This document shows positions 42,132-51,949 of a stretch of 64,000 nucleotides of DNA, piece after piece. The stretch is taken from NCBI GenBank assembly GCA_910587155.1, contig CAJULA010000008.1, positions 1 to 64,000 on the forward strand, given 5' to 3'. This DNA comes from an uncultured Lachnospiraceae bacterium. Lineage in GTDB: Bacteria; Bacillota; Clostridia; Lachnospirales; Lachnospiraceae. Below the pieces are notes generated by a model. That model was given only the letters and a program-made list of their open reading frames with translations, had not been told where the DNA came from and made no database searches. Each line of letters starts with the position of its first letter. Position 1 is the stretch's first letter. Position numbers and translations under genes: made by a program.

Positions 42132-42668
42132 ATGACAGAGAAAGAGAAAAAAGGCATCCGCGCACGCACAAGAGCGTCAGAGGCGGCTTATCTGGGGATG
42201 ATGTTGGCGTTCGCACTGATACTGGGATATGCGGAGTCATTGATTCCCCTTGTATTTGCTGTTCCGGGAATGAAGCTGGGACTGCCCAATCTGGCAGTCC
42301 TTCTGCTTCTTTTCCGCTCCGGGCCGAAAGAGGCATTTCTCGTCAATGTGCTGCGCATTATGTTAAGCGGTTTTTTGTTCGGCAGTCTTTCCAGTATTCT
42401 GTACAGCCTGGCAGGAGGTGTGCTGAGCTTTTCGGTGATGCTGCTCGGTAAGAAAACAGGGCGCTTCGGTGTATGCGGCATCAGTATTGCGGGCGGGGTA
42501 ATGCACAATGTGGGACAGCTCGCCATAGCGGCAGTTGTGGTAGAGAGCGGAGGGCTTTTTTATTATCTGCCCCCGCTTCTGGCGGCGGGCGCCGTGACAG
42601 GCCTGTTAAACGGTATTGTGGCGGAGCAGATACAAAAGCGTGTCCAGGGACATCTCCCTGAGAAATAA
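42132..42668 (+). CDS. Gx transporter family protein (Hpre_diP_synt_I)
   Basis: 178 residues, five or six membrane segments. The pattern VPGMKLGLPNLAVLLLLF, followed by VNVLRIMLSGFLFGS and GVMHNVGQLAIAA, is that of the Gx transporter family (Pfam heptaprenyl diphosphate synthase component I), which resembles ECF-transporter S components. The enzymatic name is probably historical; a substrate-binding membrane role is more likely. It follows the NusG_II gene by 58 bp. Confidence 0.85.
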   Translation: MTEKEKKGIRARTRASEAAYLGMMLAFALILGYAESLIPLVFAVPGMKLGLPNLAVLLLLFRSGPKEAFLVNVLRIMLSGFLFGSLSSILYSLAGGVLSFSVMLLGKKTGRFGVCGISIAGGVMHNVGQLAIAAVVVESGGLFYYLPPLLAAGAVTGLLNGIVAEQIQKRVQGHLPEK

Positions 42669-42686
42669 CAGGATGGGACAGACACT

Positions 42687-43298
42687 ATGATTGCATATGT
42701 AAAAGGTACATTGGAAGAGATCACGGAGGGCAATGCCGTGGTGGAAGTAGGCGGTATCGGATATAACATCAGGATATCGGCGGGGACGATGAACCGGCTT
42801 CCCCGTCTCCATCAGCCGGTCACACTGTATACCTATACGGCGGTGCGGGAAGATGCTTTCTGGCTGTACGGGTTTCTGACCAGAGAGGAGCTGGAAGTGT
42901 TCCGGCTGCTGATCACGGTTAACAGTGTGGGACCCAAAGGGGCTCTTGGCATTTTATCCGTGATGAGTGTGTCGGAACTGCGGTTTGCCATTCTGGCGGG
43001 AGATGTAAAGCTGCTGTCACGGGCGCCGGGAATCGGCAGGAAAACGGCCGAACGGCTGATCCTTGACTTGCGGGACCGGATACCTGCGGACGAGGCTGCA
43101 GGGAGCGTATCCCTGCCCGGGGCTTCTCTGCCGGGAACCGGGGGAGGCGGCGCGAAGGGAGAAGCGGTGGAAGCGCTGGTAGCGCTGGGATATGGCTCCG
43201 GGGATGCCTGGAAGGCAGTGAATGCGCTTACCGACATGGAAGAAGCGGATGTGGAGACGATCTTAAAAGCAGCCCTTAAGCAGATGGTATCATTTTAA
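42687..43298 (+). CDS. ruvA: Holliday junction DNA helicase RuvA
   Basis: 203 residues. Domain I (IAYVKGTLEEITEGNAVVEVGGIGY), the tandem helix-hairpin-helix DNA-binding domain II (VNSVGPKGALGILS and RAPGIGRKTAERLILDLRDR) and domain III (AVEALVALGYGSGDAWKAV) are all seen, with a Gly/Ser-rich linker between II and III. It tetramerises on four-way junctions and recruits RuvB, encoded next. Confidence 0.97.
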   Translation: MIAYVKGTLEEITEGNAVVEVGGIGYNIRISAGTMNRLPRLHQPVTLYTYTAVREDAFWLYGFLTREELEVFRLLITVNSVGPKGALGILSVMSVSELRFAILAGDVKLLSRAPGIGRKTAERLILDLRDRIPADEAAGSVSLPGASLPGTGGGGAKGEAVEALVALGYGSGDAWKAVNALTDMEEADVETILKAALKQMVSF

Positions 43299-43404
43299 CA
43301 GAGAAAATACCGTGCCGGACGGAGCGAATGGGCATCACGGAGCGGCGGCATGTGTATGAGCACGTGCTATGAAAGAAGCGGCAGTGGAGACAGGCAGGGA
43401 GAAG

Positions 43405-44403
43405 ATGGAACGCAGAGTGATAGAGACTGGTCTGATGGAAGAGGACGTCAGGCTGGAAGGGAGTCTGAGACCTCAGTATCTGAAAGATTATATCGGACAG
43501 GAAAAGGCAAAAGAGAGTCTGAAAATATATATCGAAGCGGCCAGACAGAGAAATGACGCACTGGACCATGTGTTATTTTATGGGCCGCCCGGTCTGGGAA
43601 AAACGACGCTGGCAGGCATCATCGCCAATGAGATGGGTGTCCATATGAAGATAACGAGCGGACCGGCGATAGAAAAGCCGGGAGAGATGGCGGCTATTCT
43701 CAACAATCTTCAGGAAGGGGATCTGTTGTTTGTGGATGAGATCCACCGCCTGAACAGACAGGTGGAGGAAGTGTTGTATCCGGCTATGGAGGATTATGTG
43801 ATCGACATTATGATCGGTAAGGGGGCCTCCGCCCGTTCGATCCGGCTGGATCTGCCCAGATTCACACTGGTGGGAGCCACTACCAGAGCCGGACTTTTGA
43901 CGGCGCCGCTGCGGGACCGGTTCGGCGTCATCCACCGGCTGGAATTTTATACGGTCGAAGAGCTCTGTCAGATCATTCTTCATTCGGCCAGAGTGCTGGA
44001 AGTGGAGATTGAAAAAAAAGGGGCCATGGAGCTGGCCAGAAGGAGCCGGGGGACACCGCGTATCGCCAACCGTATCCTCAGGCGGGTACGGGATTTTGCC
44101 CAGGTACGCTTTGACGGTATCATTACCGAGACAGTAGCCGATACGGCACTCGATCTGCTGGATGTGGACAGGCTGGGGCTGGATTATGTGGACCGCAGGC
44201 TGCTGTGTACGATGATAGAGAAATTTAACGGCGGTCCGGTAGGGCTGGATACACTGGCGGCCGCCATCGGAGAGGATGCGGGAACGATAGAAGACGTCTA
44301 TGAACCCTATCTGATCCAGAACGGTCTCATAAACCGCACACCCAGAGGGCGCATGGTAACCGACCTGGCCTGCCGCCATTTGGGACTTGAAATTCCCCTG
44401 TAA
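43405..44403 (+). CDS. ruvB: Holliday junction branch migration ATPase RuvB
   Basis: 332 residues from ATG 43405 (after AGGGAG; an in-frame ATG at 43369 has no such site). The Walker A is YGPPGLGKTT, Walker B is LLFVDEIHRL, sensor 1 lies in GATTRAGLL, and the arginine finger region is PLRDRFG. The C-terminal winged helix ends with YLIQNGLINRTPRGR. It drives branch migration with RuvA. The promoter of zapA overlaps its 3' end. Confidence 0.97.
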   Translation: MERRVIETGLMEEDVRLEGSLRPQYLKDYIGQEKAKESLKIYIEAARQRNDALDHVLFYGPPGLGKTTLAGIIANEMGVHMKITSGPAIEKPGEMAAILNNLQEGDLLFVDEIHRLNRQVEEVLYPAMEDYVIDIMIGKGASARSIRLDLPRFTLVGATTRAGLLTAPLRDRFGVIHRLEFYTVEELCQIILHSARVLEVEIEKKGAMELARRSRGTPRIANRILRRVRDFAQVRFDGIITETVADTALDLLDVDRLGLDYVDRRLLCTMIEKFNGGPVGLDTLAAAIGEDAGTIEDVYEPYLIQNGLINRTPRGRMVTDLACRHLGLEIPL

Positions 44404-44415
44404 TACAGGTATAAT
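44387..44415 (+). promoter_or_regulatory. Promoter of zapA inside the ruvB 3' end
   Basis: TTGAAA (44387-44392), 17-bp spacer, TATAAT (44410-44415). The -35 lies within the last ruvB codons. Confidence 0.6.
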
Positions 44416-44469
44416 GGACTATACGCTAGGGGATCGTTTGGAAATACGGTTATCTTACAGATAAGGGGT

Positions 44470-44886
44470 ATGGAGATGGCAGCAAAAACGGATACGGAAG
44501 TGATTATCGGCGGGAAGGTCTTTACTCTGAGCGGATATGAAAGTGAAGAGTATCTTCAGAAGGTGGCTTCCTATATTAATAATAAAATAGCGGAGTATAA
44601 TAAGGCCGACCAGTTCCGGCGCCAGTCGCTGGATATCCAGAATGTGCTGCTGCAGCTCAATATCGCGGACGATTATTTCAAGGCCAAGAAACAGATCAGT
44701 ATTCTGGAAGAGGATATCGAGAGCAAGGAAAAAGAGATTTACGATCTGAAGCATGAACTGATCGCGTCCCAGATGAAGATGGAGAGCACCGAGAAAAACA
44801 TGAAAGCTCTGAAAAAAGAGCTGAACGAGAATGCGAAAAAGATCGTCCGTATGGAGACAGAGTTAAAAGGACAAAAAAAGGCATGA
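44470..44886 (+). CDS. zapA: Cell division protein ZapA
   Basis: 138 residues. The N-terminal ZapA domain (EVIIGGKVFTLSGYESEEYLQKVASYI) is followed by a long coiled coil (about 70-135; ISILEEDIESKEKEIYDLKHE). It bundles FtsZ filaments at midcell. The coil is longer than in many ZapA proteins. The start is ATG 44470 or 44476. The stop overlaps the U32 peptidase start by 4 bp. Confidence 0.9.
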   Translation: MEMAAKTDTEVIIGGKVFTLSGYESEEYLQKVASYINNKIAEYNKADQFRRQSLDIQNVLLQLNIADDYFKAKKQISILEEDIESKEKEIYDLKHELIASQMKMESTEKNMKALKKELNENAKKIVRMETELKGQKKA

Positions 44887-47126
44887 ACAAAGTCGAGCTG
44901 TTGGCGCCGGCAGGCAGCCTGGAAGGTTTTCAGGGGGCTGTTCATGCGGGAGCGGATGCCGTTTATATTGGTGGAAGAAAATATGGAGCCAGAGCATATG
45001 CAGGGTTTCCCCCGGAAGAGATATGCCTGGCTATTCGTTATGCACATTTATATGGAAGAAAAGTGTATCTGACCGTCAATACGCTGGTACGGGAGTCCGA
45101 GATGGAAGAACTTCCGGATTTTATCCGCCCTTTTTATGAAGAAGGGCTGGACGGGGTTATCGTACAGGATATGGGAGTCCTTTCCCTGGTGCGGGAAGCG
45201 TTTCCCCTCCTTCCCCTTCATGCCAGTACCCAGATGAATATTACGGGCGCGGACGGGGCAGAATTTCTGCTGGCCCACGGAGTTTCGCGGGTGGTGCCTG
45301 CCAGAGAGCTGTCCCTGCCGGAGCTGCGTGCGATCAAAGAGACAGGGATCGAAGTGGAGGCCTTTGTCCATGGCGCCATGTGTTACTGCTATTCCGGACA
45401 GTGTCTGTTTAGCAGTATGCTGGGCGCAAGGAGCGGGAACCGGGGCAGGTGTGCCCAGTCATGCCGGCTGCCCTATCAGGTGCTGGATGAACAGGGAAAA
45501 GAAAAATGGCCGGATGGCGGCTGTCCTCCGTACCCGCTCAGCCTCAAAGATATGTGTACCCTGTCATTTCTGCCGGAGATTCTGCAGAGTGGGATTGATT
45601 CTCTGAAAATAGAAGGACGGATGAAAAAACCGGAATATACTGCCGGTGTTACCGCCCTCTACCGCCAATATATCGACAGATACTATGAAAAGCCTGCGGA
45701 GGAATACAGAGTTTCGCAGGAAGACAGGGAAAGACTGCGCAGACTGTATATTCGCAGCGAAATACAGGAAGGCTATTATCACAGGCATAACGGCAGAGCG
45801 ATGATCACGCCTGGCAAGCCGGGATATCTCGGCGCAGATCCGGCATATCTGAAGGAAATACGGAGAAACTATATCGAATCGGCCCCTGCAATTGATGTGG
45901 ACGGAGAGGTTATTCTAAAGAAAGGCAAGCCTGCTGTCTGCCGTTTTTGGAAGAGGGAAAACGGGCAGAGCGGAGAGTTGCTCATCAGCCGGGAAGGCCA
46001 GATGGTTATGACGGCGCAAAGGCAGCCGCTGACAGAGGAGGCTGTGAAAAAGCAGATGACAAAGTGCGGCAATACGCCGTTTGCCATCCGCAGACTGGAT
46101 GTCACTATGGAGGCGAATTGTTTTCTTCCCGTCAGGGCACTCAATGATCTGCGCCGTGATACCCTGGGGGCACTGGAGAGGAAGATGACGGATAGCGGCC
46201 GCCGTAGCAGCCATAGGGAAGAAGATGGGGGATCGAAAGAGACTGCCACGGGGACGGCGCCGGAACAGGGAGGGATCCCTTACAGTGCCATCCAGTTTGA
46301 GACATGGGAGCAGATGGAAGCCCTGTATGACAGTACATTTCCTGACCGGCTTTATGTAAGCGGTGATCTTTTGTCCAAAGAGAGCGAAAGCAGAAGGTCC
46401 CCGCAGCTTGAGGCATGGAAACAGAAAAAGAAGGGCAGGGAACTGTTTCTTATGATGCCCCGCGTAATCCGCCGTCGGGACGAGCCATATCTGTCCGCAC
46501 TGAAAAAAATTCTTTTTGCCGGTGATACGATATGGGATGGGGTGCTGTTTCACAATGTGGAGAGTTTGCGCTTTCTCGAAAAAAACGGATATCAAAAAAA
46601 GAAAATGGCGGATGCCGGTCTGTATGTGTGGAATCAGAGAGCCAGACGGTTCTGGCAGGAGCTTGGAGTGGGGACGACAGCGCCGCTGGAATGTAACAGT
46701 GAGGATCTTGGCAGACTGGGCCTTTCAGGAATGGAAATGGTTGTATATGGACGCAGTCCTTTGATGGTAACGGCAAACTGTTTCTATCAGACCGCGGGCC
46801 GGTGTCTGAGGAAGGAAAGGCAGGGCGGCGCGGAGAGCGGAAGGCTTTTGCTGCGCGACCGGTATCATACGGATTTCCCGGTGCGGGCTGTGTGCAGCCA
46901 CTGCTATAATGAGATTTATAACAGTGTGCCCCTGTCCCTGCATGAATATGGCAGATCAGTGGCGGCTGCTGCGGTGGCCGGCATCCGCCTTATATTTACC
47001 ACGGAGGGGCCGGCGGAGATCCGGCAGGTTCTGGATTGTTTCCGGGATTTCACCACAGCGCCCGGTCGCCGGAGAACCGTGCCGTTTCCCTGTACAAAAG
47101 GCCATTATAAAAGAGGAGCGGAATAG
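44883..47126 (+). CDS. U32 family peptidase (RlhA-like)
   Basis: 747 residues. It opens with VELLAPAGSLEGFQGAVHAGADAVYIGG and carries the U32 signature EAFVHGAMCYCYSGQCLFSS, then GNRGRCAQSCRLPY, whose cysteines bind a cluster in related enzymes. Some members (RlhA, TrhP) hydroxylate rRNA or tRNA instead of cleaving protein, so 'peptidase' is not certain. The C-terminal part contains the DUF3656-type region. It overlaps zapA by 4 bp, a pairing found in many Firmicutes. Confidence 0.9.
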   Translation: MNKVELLAPAGSLEGFQGAVHAGADAVYIGGRKYGARAYAGFPPEEICLAIRYAHLYGRKVYLTVNTLVRESEMEELPDFIRPFYEEGLDGVIVQDMGVLSLVREAFPLLPLHASTQMNITGADGAEFLLAHGVSRVVPARELSLPELRAIKETGIEVEAFVHGAMCYCYSGQCLFSSMLGARSGNRGRCAQSCRLPYQVLDEQGKEKWPDGGCPPYPLSLKDMCTLSFLPEILQSGIDSLKIEGRMKKPEYTAGVTALYRQYIDRYYEKPAEEYRVSQEDRERLRRLYIRSEIQEGYYHRHNGRAMITPGKPGYLGADPAYLKEIRRNYIESAPAIDVDGEVILKKGKPAVCRFWKRENGQSGELLISREGQMVMTAQRQPLTEEAVKKQMTKCGNTPFAIRRLDVTMEANCFLPVRALNDLRRDTLGALERKMTDSGRRSSHREEDGGSKETATGTAPEQGGIPYSAIQFETWEQMEALYDSTFPDRLYVSGDLLSKESESRRSPQLEAWKQKKKGRELFLMMPRVIRRRDEPYLSALKKILFAGDTIWDGVLFHNVESLRFLEKNGYQKKKMADAGLYVWNQRARRFWQELGVGTTAPLECNSEDLGRLGLSGMEMVVYGRSPLMVTANCFYQTAGRCLRKERQGGAESGRLLLRDRYHTDFPVRAVCSHCYNEIYNSVPLSLHEYGRSVAAAAVAGIRLIFTTEGPAEIRQVLDCFRDFTTAPGRRRTVPFPCTKGHYKRGAE

Positions 47127-47138
47127 TCCGGCAGGCAT

Positions 47139-48518
47139 ATGGAACAATATATTACAGAGTTTTCCAAATATTTCATCACACTGTTTGCTTCCTTTTACAC
47201 CTTTGAATGTTTTGCCGTGTTCCGGTATCATACGGAGGAAGAGAGGAGCGGCATCTATATCCGGCAGTACGTTTTTATGTTTCTTGTACATGTGAGCTGC
47301 TTTCTGCCCATCTATGTGAAAGAGGGCAAGGTGGAATACATTTTCTTTTTTATCTTCCAGCAGATCGCCATGTATGCCACAATCGTATTGTTTCATATGA
47401 TTTATCCGCGGGCGAACCGGCTGGTAATCAATAACATGTGTTTTTTGACAGCCGTGGGACTCTCGGTACTGACAAGGCTTTCCTATCAACGCGCCGTGCG
47501 CCAGTTTGTGATTGCTGTTGCCGCGTCCGTAGCCGCGCTTATCATACCGGAATTAATAACACGTGTGAGGAACTGGCGGAATCTCACCTGGCTGTATGCC
47601 GGAGTGGGAATTGCGGCACTGGGAGCCGTGCTGGTGCTCGGGGCGGTGACACATGGTGCCAGACTCTCTTTTTCCGTCCTGGGGATCACCTTCCAGCCCT
47701 CTGAGCTGATCAAGATTGTGTTTGCCTTTCTGATTGCGTCCATTCTCTGCCGGCCTTATTCCTTCTGGAATGTAGCATTGTCTGCGGCAGTGGCAGGGGC
47801 GCATGTAATGATACTGGTGCTTTCAAAAGACCTGGGCAGTGCGCTGATCTATTTTGTGACTTATGTGGTGATGGTCTATGTGGCAACGGCCAAAAAGCGC
47901 TATCTTCTGGCAGGTATATTCGGCGGCAGCGCGGCGGCATATCTGTCCTGGCGGATATTTACCCATGTACAGGTGCGGGTACAGGCATGGCTGGATCCGT
48001 GGAGCGTGATCGACAAAGAGGGATATCAGATTACCCAGTCGTTGTTTGCCATTGGCTGCGGAGGACTCTTCGGCCTGGGCCTGGGGCAGGGCAGCCCGTC
48101 CTCCATCCCCTTTGTGACAACCGATTTTATCTTTTCGGCCATAGCGGAAGAGATGGGAATCTTATTTTCCTTATGTCTGATCCTGATTTATATCAGCTGT
48201 TTCATGGTGTTTATGCGGATTGCCCTTTCTCTGAAAGATGAATTTTTCCGGCTGACGGTGGTGGGACTGGGGATTACTTATCTGTTCCAGATTTTTCTTA
48301 CGATCGGAGGCGGTATCAAATTTATTCCGCTCACCGGCGTGACACTGCCGTTTATCAGCTATGGCGGGAGCAGCGTACTCAGCACGATCGTGATGTTTTC
48401 AGTGATTCAGGGCCTGTATCTGGCAGGAGGTAAGAGAAATGCCGCGGGAAAGAACGACAGAACAGAATCGCCGGACGGACAGAAAAAAAGCCGCCGCCGA
48501 AGTGATAAAGAAGCGTAA
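47139..48518 (+). CDS. SEDS peptidoglycan glycosyltransferase (FtsW/RodA/SpoVE family)
   Basis: 459 residues with about eleven to twelve membrane segments. The SEDS core starts around residue 175: FQPSELIKIVFAF, LSKDLGSALIYF with its catalytic-site acidic residue, the large loop with DPWSVIDKEGYQITQSLFAIGCGGLFG, and the closing PLTGVTLPFISYGGSS. The N-terminal 170 residues are longer than in plain RodA. It overlaps the downstream PBP by 80 bp, so the two make a SEDS-PBP pair, either for elongation, division or sporulation. Confidence 0.92.
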   Translation: MEQYITEFSKYFITLFASFYTFECFAVFRYHTEEERSGIYIRQYVFMFLVHVSCFLPIYVKEGKVEYIFFFIFQQIAMYATIVLFHMIYPRANRLVINNMCFLTAVGLSVLTRLSYQRAVRQFVIAVAASVAALIIPELITRVRNWRNLTWLYAGVGIAALGAVLVLGAVTHGARLSFSVLGITFQPSELIKIVFAFLIASILCRPYSFWNVALSAAVAGAHVMILVLSKDLGSALIYFVTYVVMVYVATAKKRYLLAGIFGGSAAAYLSWRIFTHVQVRVQAWLDPWSVIDKEGYQITQSLFAIGCGGLFGLGLGQGSPSSIPFVTTDFIFSAIAEEMGILFSLCLILIYISCFMVFMRIALSLKDEFFRLTVVGLGITYLFQIFLTIGGGIKFIPLTGVTLPFISYGGSSVLSTIVMFSVIQGLYLAGGKRNAAGKNDRTESPDGQKKSRRRSDKEA

Positions 48519-49923
48519 CAGAGAGATCATGCAGGTAACGGTTTTCTTTGTGGCGCTTTTCCTTGTGATGATGGGATATTTTACTTTTTATGCGCTGACA
48601 CATGAAGAAGAACTGATGAATAACAGCTATAATAACCGCCAGCAGATACTTAGCGCCAAAAACAGGAGGGGCAGCATCTGTGCCAGAGACGGGGAAGTGC
48701 TGGCCATGACGCAGGAAGACGCCGCGGGCAGTGAAAAGCGGATCTATCCGTATGACAATCTTTTTGCCCATGTGGTGGGATATGCGGATAAAGGAAGGGC
48801 CGGACTGGAAGCCCAGGCCAATTATTATCTGATCAGATCCAGTATCCCGGTGACAGATAAATTCAAAGACGGAAGCAGCGGTGCGAAAAATCCGGGAGAT
48901 AATGTGTATACCACGCTGGATGTCGGACTGCAGCAGGCTGCCGACCGGGCACTCGGCGTCTATAAAGGGACAATTATTGCCATGGATCCGACCAGCGGTG
49001 AGATATTGGCCATGGTGTCGAGGCCCGATTTTGATCCCAACCGGATTGCGGAGCAGTGGGATGATATCCTGCAGGATGAAGAGAACGGGACACTGCTGAA
49101 CCGGGCCACTCAGGGGCTGTATCCGCCCGGCTCCACGTTTAAGATTATCACAGCCCTGGAATATATCAGAGAACATCCTGACAGCTGGCAGAATTATCGT
49201 TATCAATGCAGCGGCAGCCTGCGGGAAGGAGAGGATGTGATCAATTGTTACCATGGGGCGAAGCATGGAAGTGTGGATCTGGAAAAATCTTTTGCCAAAT
49301 CCTGCAATACTTCCTTCGCCAGTATGGGAATGGAATTTGACAGGGAAAAATTCCAGGAGACGTTAAGCAGCCTTCTGTTCAATCAGGAACTTCCGCTTGA
49401 CTGTCTGTATAATCAGAGCAAACTGGAAATTCTGGAGGATGACGGACGGGGTGAGATGATGCAGAATGCCATTGGCCAGGGGCGCACACAGATGACGCCC
49501 ATCCATCTGGCCATGATCACGTCGGCCGTGGCCAATGACGGGGTACTGATGAAGCCTTACCTGATCGAACGGGTGGAGAGTGCGCAGGGGGCGGTCATCA
49601 AGAGATTCGCCGCGGAGGAGTATGGGGAACTGATAAGCGGCGAGGAAGCCGCCGTGCTGAAAGAATATATGACGGCAGTCGTGGAGGAGGGAACAGGGAG
49701 CAAACTGTCCGGCCTGTCATATACGGCGGCAGGCAAGACCGGGTCCGCGGAGTATGGGACGAAAAAAGGAGAGAGCCATGCCTGGTTTACCGGATTTGCG
49801 CCGGTGGAGGACCCGGCACTGGTGGTAACGGTAATCATCGAGGGCGCCGGATCCGGCGGGGATTACGCCGTACCGGTGGCACGCAGGGTATTTGACGCTT
49901 ACCTGGCCGGAGAGACGGAATAA
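48439..49923 (+). CDS. Class B penicillin-binding protein (transpeptidase)
   Basis: 494 residues. A positively charged tail, one membrane anchor (about 32-52), a small pedestal (RRGSICARDGEVLA), and the transpeptidase: S232-x-x-K235 in PPGSTFKIITA, S288-C-N290 in KSCNTSF, and K433-T-G in GKTGSAEYG. The protein is short for a class B PBP. It should crosslink the glycan made by the overlapping SEDS partner. The stop is followed by a separate promoter for the Nudix gene. Confidence 0.93.
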   Translation: MPRERTTEQNRRTDRKKAAAEVIKKRNREIMQVTVFFVALFLVMMGYFTFYALTHEEELMNNSYNNRQQILSAKNRRGSICARDGEVLAMTQEDAAGSEKRIYPYDNLFAHVVGYADKGRAGLEAQANYYLIRSSIPVTDKFKDGSSGAKNPGDNVYTTLDVGLQQAADRALGVYKGTIIAMDPTSGEILAMVSRPDFDPNRIAEQWDDILQDEENGTLLNRATQGLYPPGSTFKIITALEYIREHPDSWQNYRYQCSGSLREGEDVINCYHGAKHGSVDLEKSFAKSCNTSFASMGMEFDREKFQETLSSLLFNQELPLDCLYNQSKLEILEDDGRGEMMQNAIGQGRTQMTPIHLAMITSAVANDGVLMKPYLIERVESAQGAVIKRFAAEEYGELISGEEAAVLKEYMTAVVEEGTGSKLSGLSYTAAGKTGSAEYGTKKGESHAWFTGFAPVEDPALVVTVIIEGAGSGGDYAVPVARRVFDAYLAGETE

Positions 49924-49928
49924 AAGAA

Positions 49929-49957
49929 TTGCTTAATGGGACAAGATAGGATATACT
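49929..49957 (+). promoter_or_regulatory. Promoter of the Nudix gene
   Basis: TTGCTT (49929-49934), 17-bp spacer, TATACT (49952-49957). Confidence 0.55.
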
Positions 49958-50002
49958 GTTATAGATAGTCAGACTGACACACCAGAGCAGGAGGAATTGC
50001 AC

Positions 50003-50455
50003 ATGATTGAAGCAACGAGCTGTGGCGGTGTGGTTATATTCCGGGGGAAGATTCTGCTTTTGTATAAGAATTACAAAAATAAATACGAAGGCTGGGTTTT
50101 GCCCAAGGGAACTGTAGAACCGGGAGAAGAGTTTAAAGATACCGCACTGCGGGAGGTGCTGGAAGAATCCGGGGCCAGAGCATCCGTCATTAAATATGTG
50201 GGAAAGAGCGATTATACCTTCAATGTGCCGGATGATACGGTGGAAAAAGAAGTGCACTGGTATCTGATGATGGCTGACAGCTATTACAGCAAACCACAAC
50301 GCGAAGAATATTTTGAGGATTCAGGATATTATAAGTTTCATGAAGCATATCATCTGTTACGATTTGCCAATGAGAAGCAGATATTGGAAAAGGCTTATCA
50401 TGAGTATCTGGAGCTGAAGAAGAACAATTTATGGGGAAACCGGAAATATTATTAA
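50003..50455 (+). CDS. Nudix hydrolase
   Basis: 150 residues from ATG 50003, with CAGGAGG at 49988-49994 upstream; an in-frame TTG at 49997 sits too close to it. The Nudix box is complete: G-x5-E-x7-REV-x-EE-x-G spanning GTVEPGEEF to REVLEESGA. It hydrolyses nucleoside diphosphates linked to other groups; the exact substrate is unknown. LYKNYKNKYEGWVLPKGT before the box is typical of the diadenosine-polyphosphate/RppH-like branch. Confidence 0.9.
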   Translation: MIEATSCGGVVIFRGKILLLYKNYKNKYEGWVLPKGTVEPGEEFKDTALREVLEESGARASVIKYVGKSDYTFNVPDDTVEKEVHWYLMMADSYYSKPQREEYFEDSGYYKFHEAYHLLRFANEKQILEKAYHEYLELKKNNLWGNRKYY

Positions 50456-50808
50456 GGCGCGCAAACAGAATGAGATTTTACAGAGAACTGTATGTGGGGG
50501 ATTCCATACACCATGCCGGTCGGGTCAAATGGAAGCTGCGGCATCATGCGGGACAGCTGCGGGTTTTTGTCATTGTGCTGGCGGGAGGATGTGATCAGCT
50601 GGAGATTATCCACTGTGCCATCCTTAAGCAGAAGTACTACCGGCGCCGTCCGCTTTTCGTGGTGGGAATCGCGGGCGGCTATACGGAAGCCCTTTTACTC
50701 GTTCAGAAGATGGTCTCCGATATTTACGGAAAGACAGGCGGCTGTGAACTAAAGCAATATTTTTTGAAGGATTGGAACGGACAGACCAAAACCAGTGCCG
50801 ACAGGTGA
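50431..50808 (+). CDS. Conserved-looking small protein of unknown function
   Basis: 125 residues from ATG 50431, which overlaps the Nudix gene by 25 bp and uses GGAGCTGAAGAAG as a possible ribosome site; ATG 50470 is an alternative with a poorer site. The sequence RFYRELYVGDSIHHAGRV, then VFVIVLAGGCDQLEIIH and LFVVGIAGGYTEALLLVQKM, has no signal peptide and no recognised domain. It probably shares a transcript with the Nudix gene. Confidence 0.65.
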   Translation: MGKPEILLRRANRMRFYRELYVGDSIHHAGRVKWKLRHHAGQLRVFVIVLAGGCDQLEIIHCAILKQKYYRRRPLFVVGIAGGYTEALLLVQKMVSDIYGKTGGCELKQYFLKDWNGQTKTSADR

Positions 50809-50857
50809 CTGGCTGACTGTCCGTCATGTGAGTTTCGGTGAGAGCGCAGAGGAATTT

Positions 50858-51949
50858 ATGCTGTATATACTTGGAATGACTGGAAAATGGATCGGGATCA
50901 TACTGCTTTGTATCCTGATACTGCTGGCGGCACTGCTGTTGGCGGTACTGTTTGTTCCCATCCGTTATCATCTGTCTGCGGTCAGGGAAGAAAACGGCCC
51001 GCCGCAGGGAAAAGTAAGAGTGTACTGGCTGTTTTCACTGGTGTCGGCGTCTGCCGCCTGGGAGGGCGGATTGAAGTATGGGCTGCGGCTATGCGGATTC
51101 CCTGTCTATGGGAATCTGAAAAGCGGCAAAGGGAAAGCCGGGGCCGGGAAAAAAGCGGCCGGGAAAGAACGGCGCAGGAGCCGGAAGAAAAAGCATCCCC
51201 CAAAGACATCGACACCGGAAGAAGAAACAGAAAAAAAAGTGACAGTGGATTCGCCGGTGCAGGAGCGGCGCCCGGAAGAGGCATCCGGATACAGGCAAAA
51301 GGACGACCCGCTGCAGCCGGGCAGAGAGACAAACGGGGATACGGCAGAAGCCGCGGCGCCGCAGCCGCGAGGCGAAGCGGAGACGGTGTCCGGGCCGGAA
51401 GATACTGACAGAAAAAAAGAAAAGGAAAAGCGCAAAAAGCCCGGGTTCAGAGTGCGATTGTCGGAATTTTGGCAGAAAATACTGTCCTTTTTGCGTATGC
51501 TGGGCAGACTGATTGCGAACCTGTTGGCGCTGCCTGAACGGCTGCGGAAAAAGGCGGAGGATCTGAAAGAAAAAGCGGATCGGTATGTAACGTTTTTGCA
51601 GAGCGAAGAGTTTGTGCAGGCAGTGGCCGTATGCAAAAAACAGCTGTTATTTCTGGTAAGGAGCATAAAACCCCGAAAAATACGGGCGGATATCCGCTTT
51701 GGATTTTCAGATCCGGCGACGACAGGGCAGATTCTTGCGTTTGTGGGAATGATATATCCGCTGCTTGGAAAAACTGTTATTCTGAGGCCGGATTTTGAAG
51801 AGGCGCTCTGCTGCGGAAAGATCACGGTGAAAGGCAGAATTTTCCTGTTTGATCTGCTCAGAATCGCATGGATATTGTATTTCAATAAAAATATAAAACG
51901 ATTGATCCGTATGTGGAAGAAGGAGGAAGCATTGCATGATGGACAATAA
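50858..51949 (+). CDS. DUF2953 domain-containing membrane protein
   Basis: 363 residues from ATG 50858, preceded by AGAGG. One strong membrane segment (about 8-32; IGIILLCILILLAALLLAVLF) with VPIRYHLSAV, then a very charged linker (about 85-205, rich in Lys, Glu, Pro and Gly), then the C-terminal part with RADIRFGFSDPATTGQILAF, the DUF2953 signature. DUF2953 next to the GerW/YtfJ gene is a fixed pair in spore-formers. Its function is unknown but a role in sporulation is likely. It overlaps gerW by 14 bp. Confidence 0.85.
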   Translation: MLYILGMTGKWIGIILLCILILLAALLLAVLFVPIRYHLSAVREENGPPQGKVRVYWLFSLVSASAAWEGGLKYGLRLCGFPVYGNLKSGKGKAGAGKKAAGKERRRSRKKKHPPKTSTPEEETEKKVTVDSPVQERRPEEASGYRQKDDPLQPGRETNGDTAEAAAPQPRGEAETVSGPEDTDRKKEKEKRKKPGFRVRLSEFWQKILSFLRMLGRLIANLLALPERLRKKAEDLKEKADRYVTFLQSEEFVQAVAVCKKQLLFLVRSIKPRKIRADIRFGFSDPATTGQILAFVGMIYPLLGKTVILRPDFEEALCCGKITVKGRIFLFDLLRIAWILYFNKNIKRLIRMWKKEEALHDGQ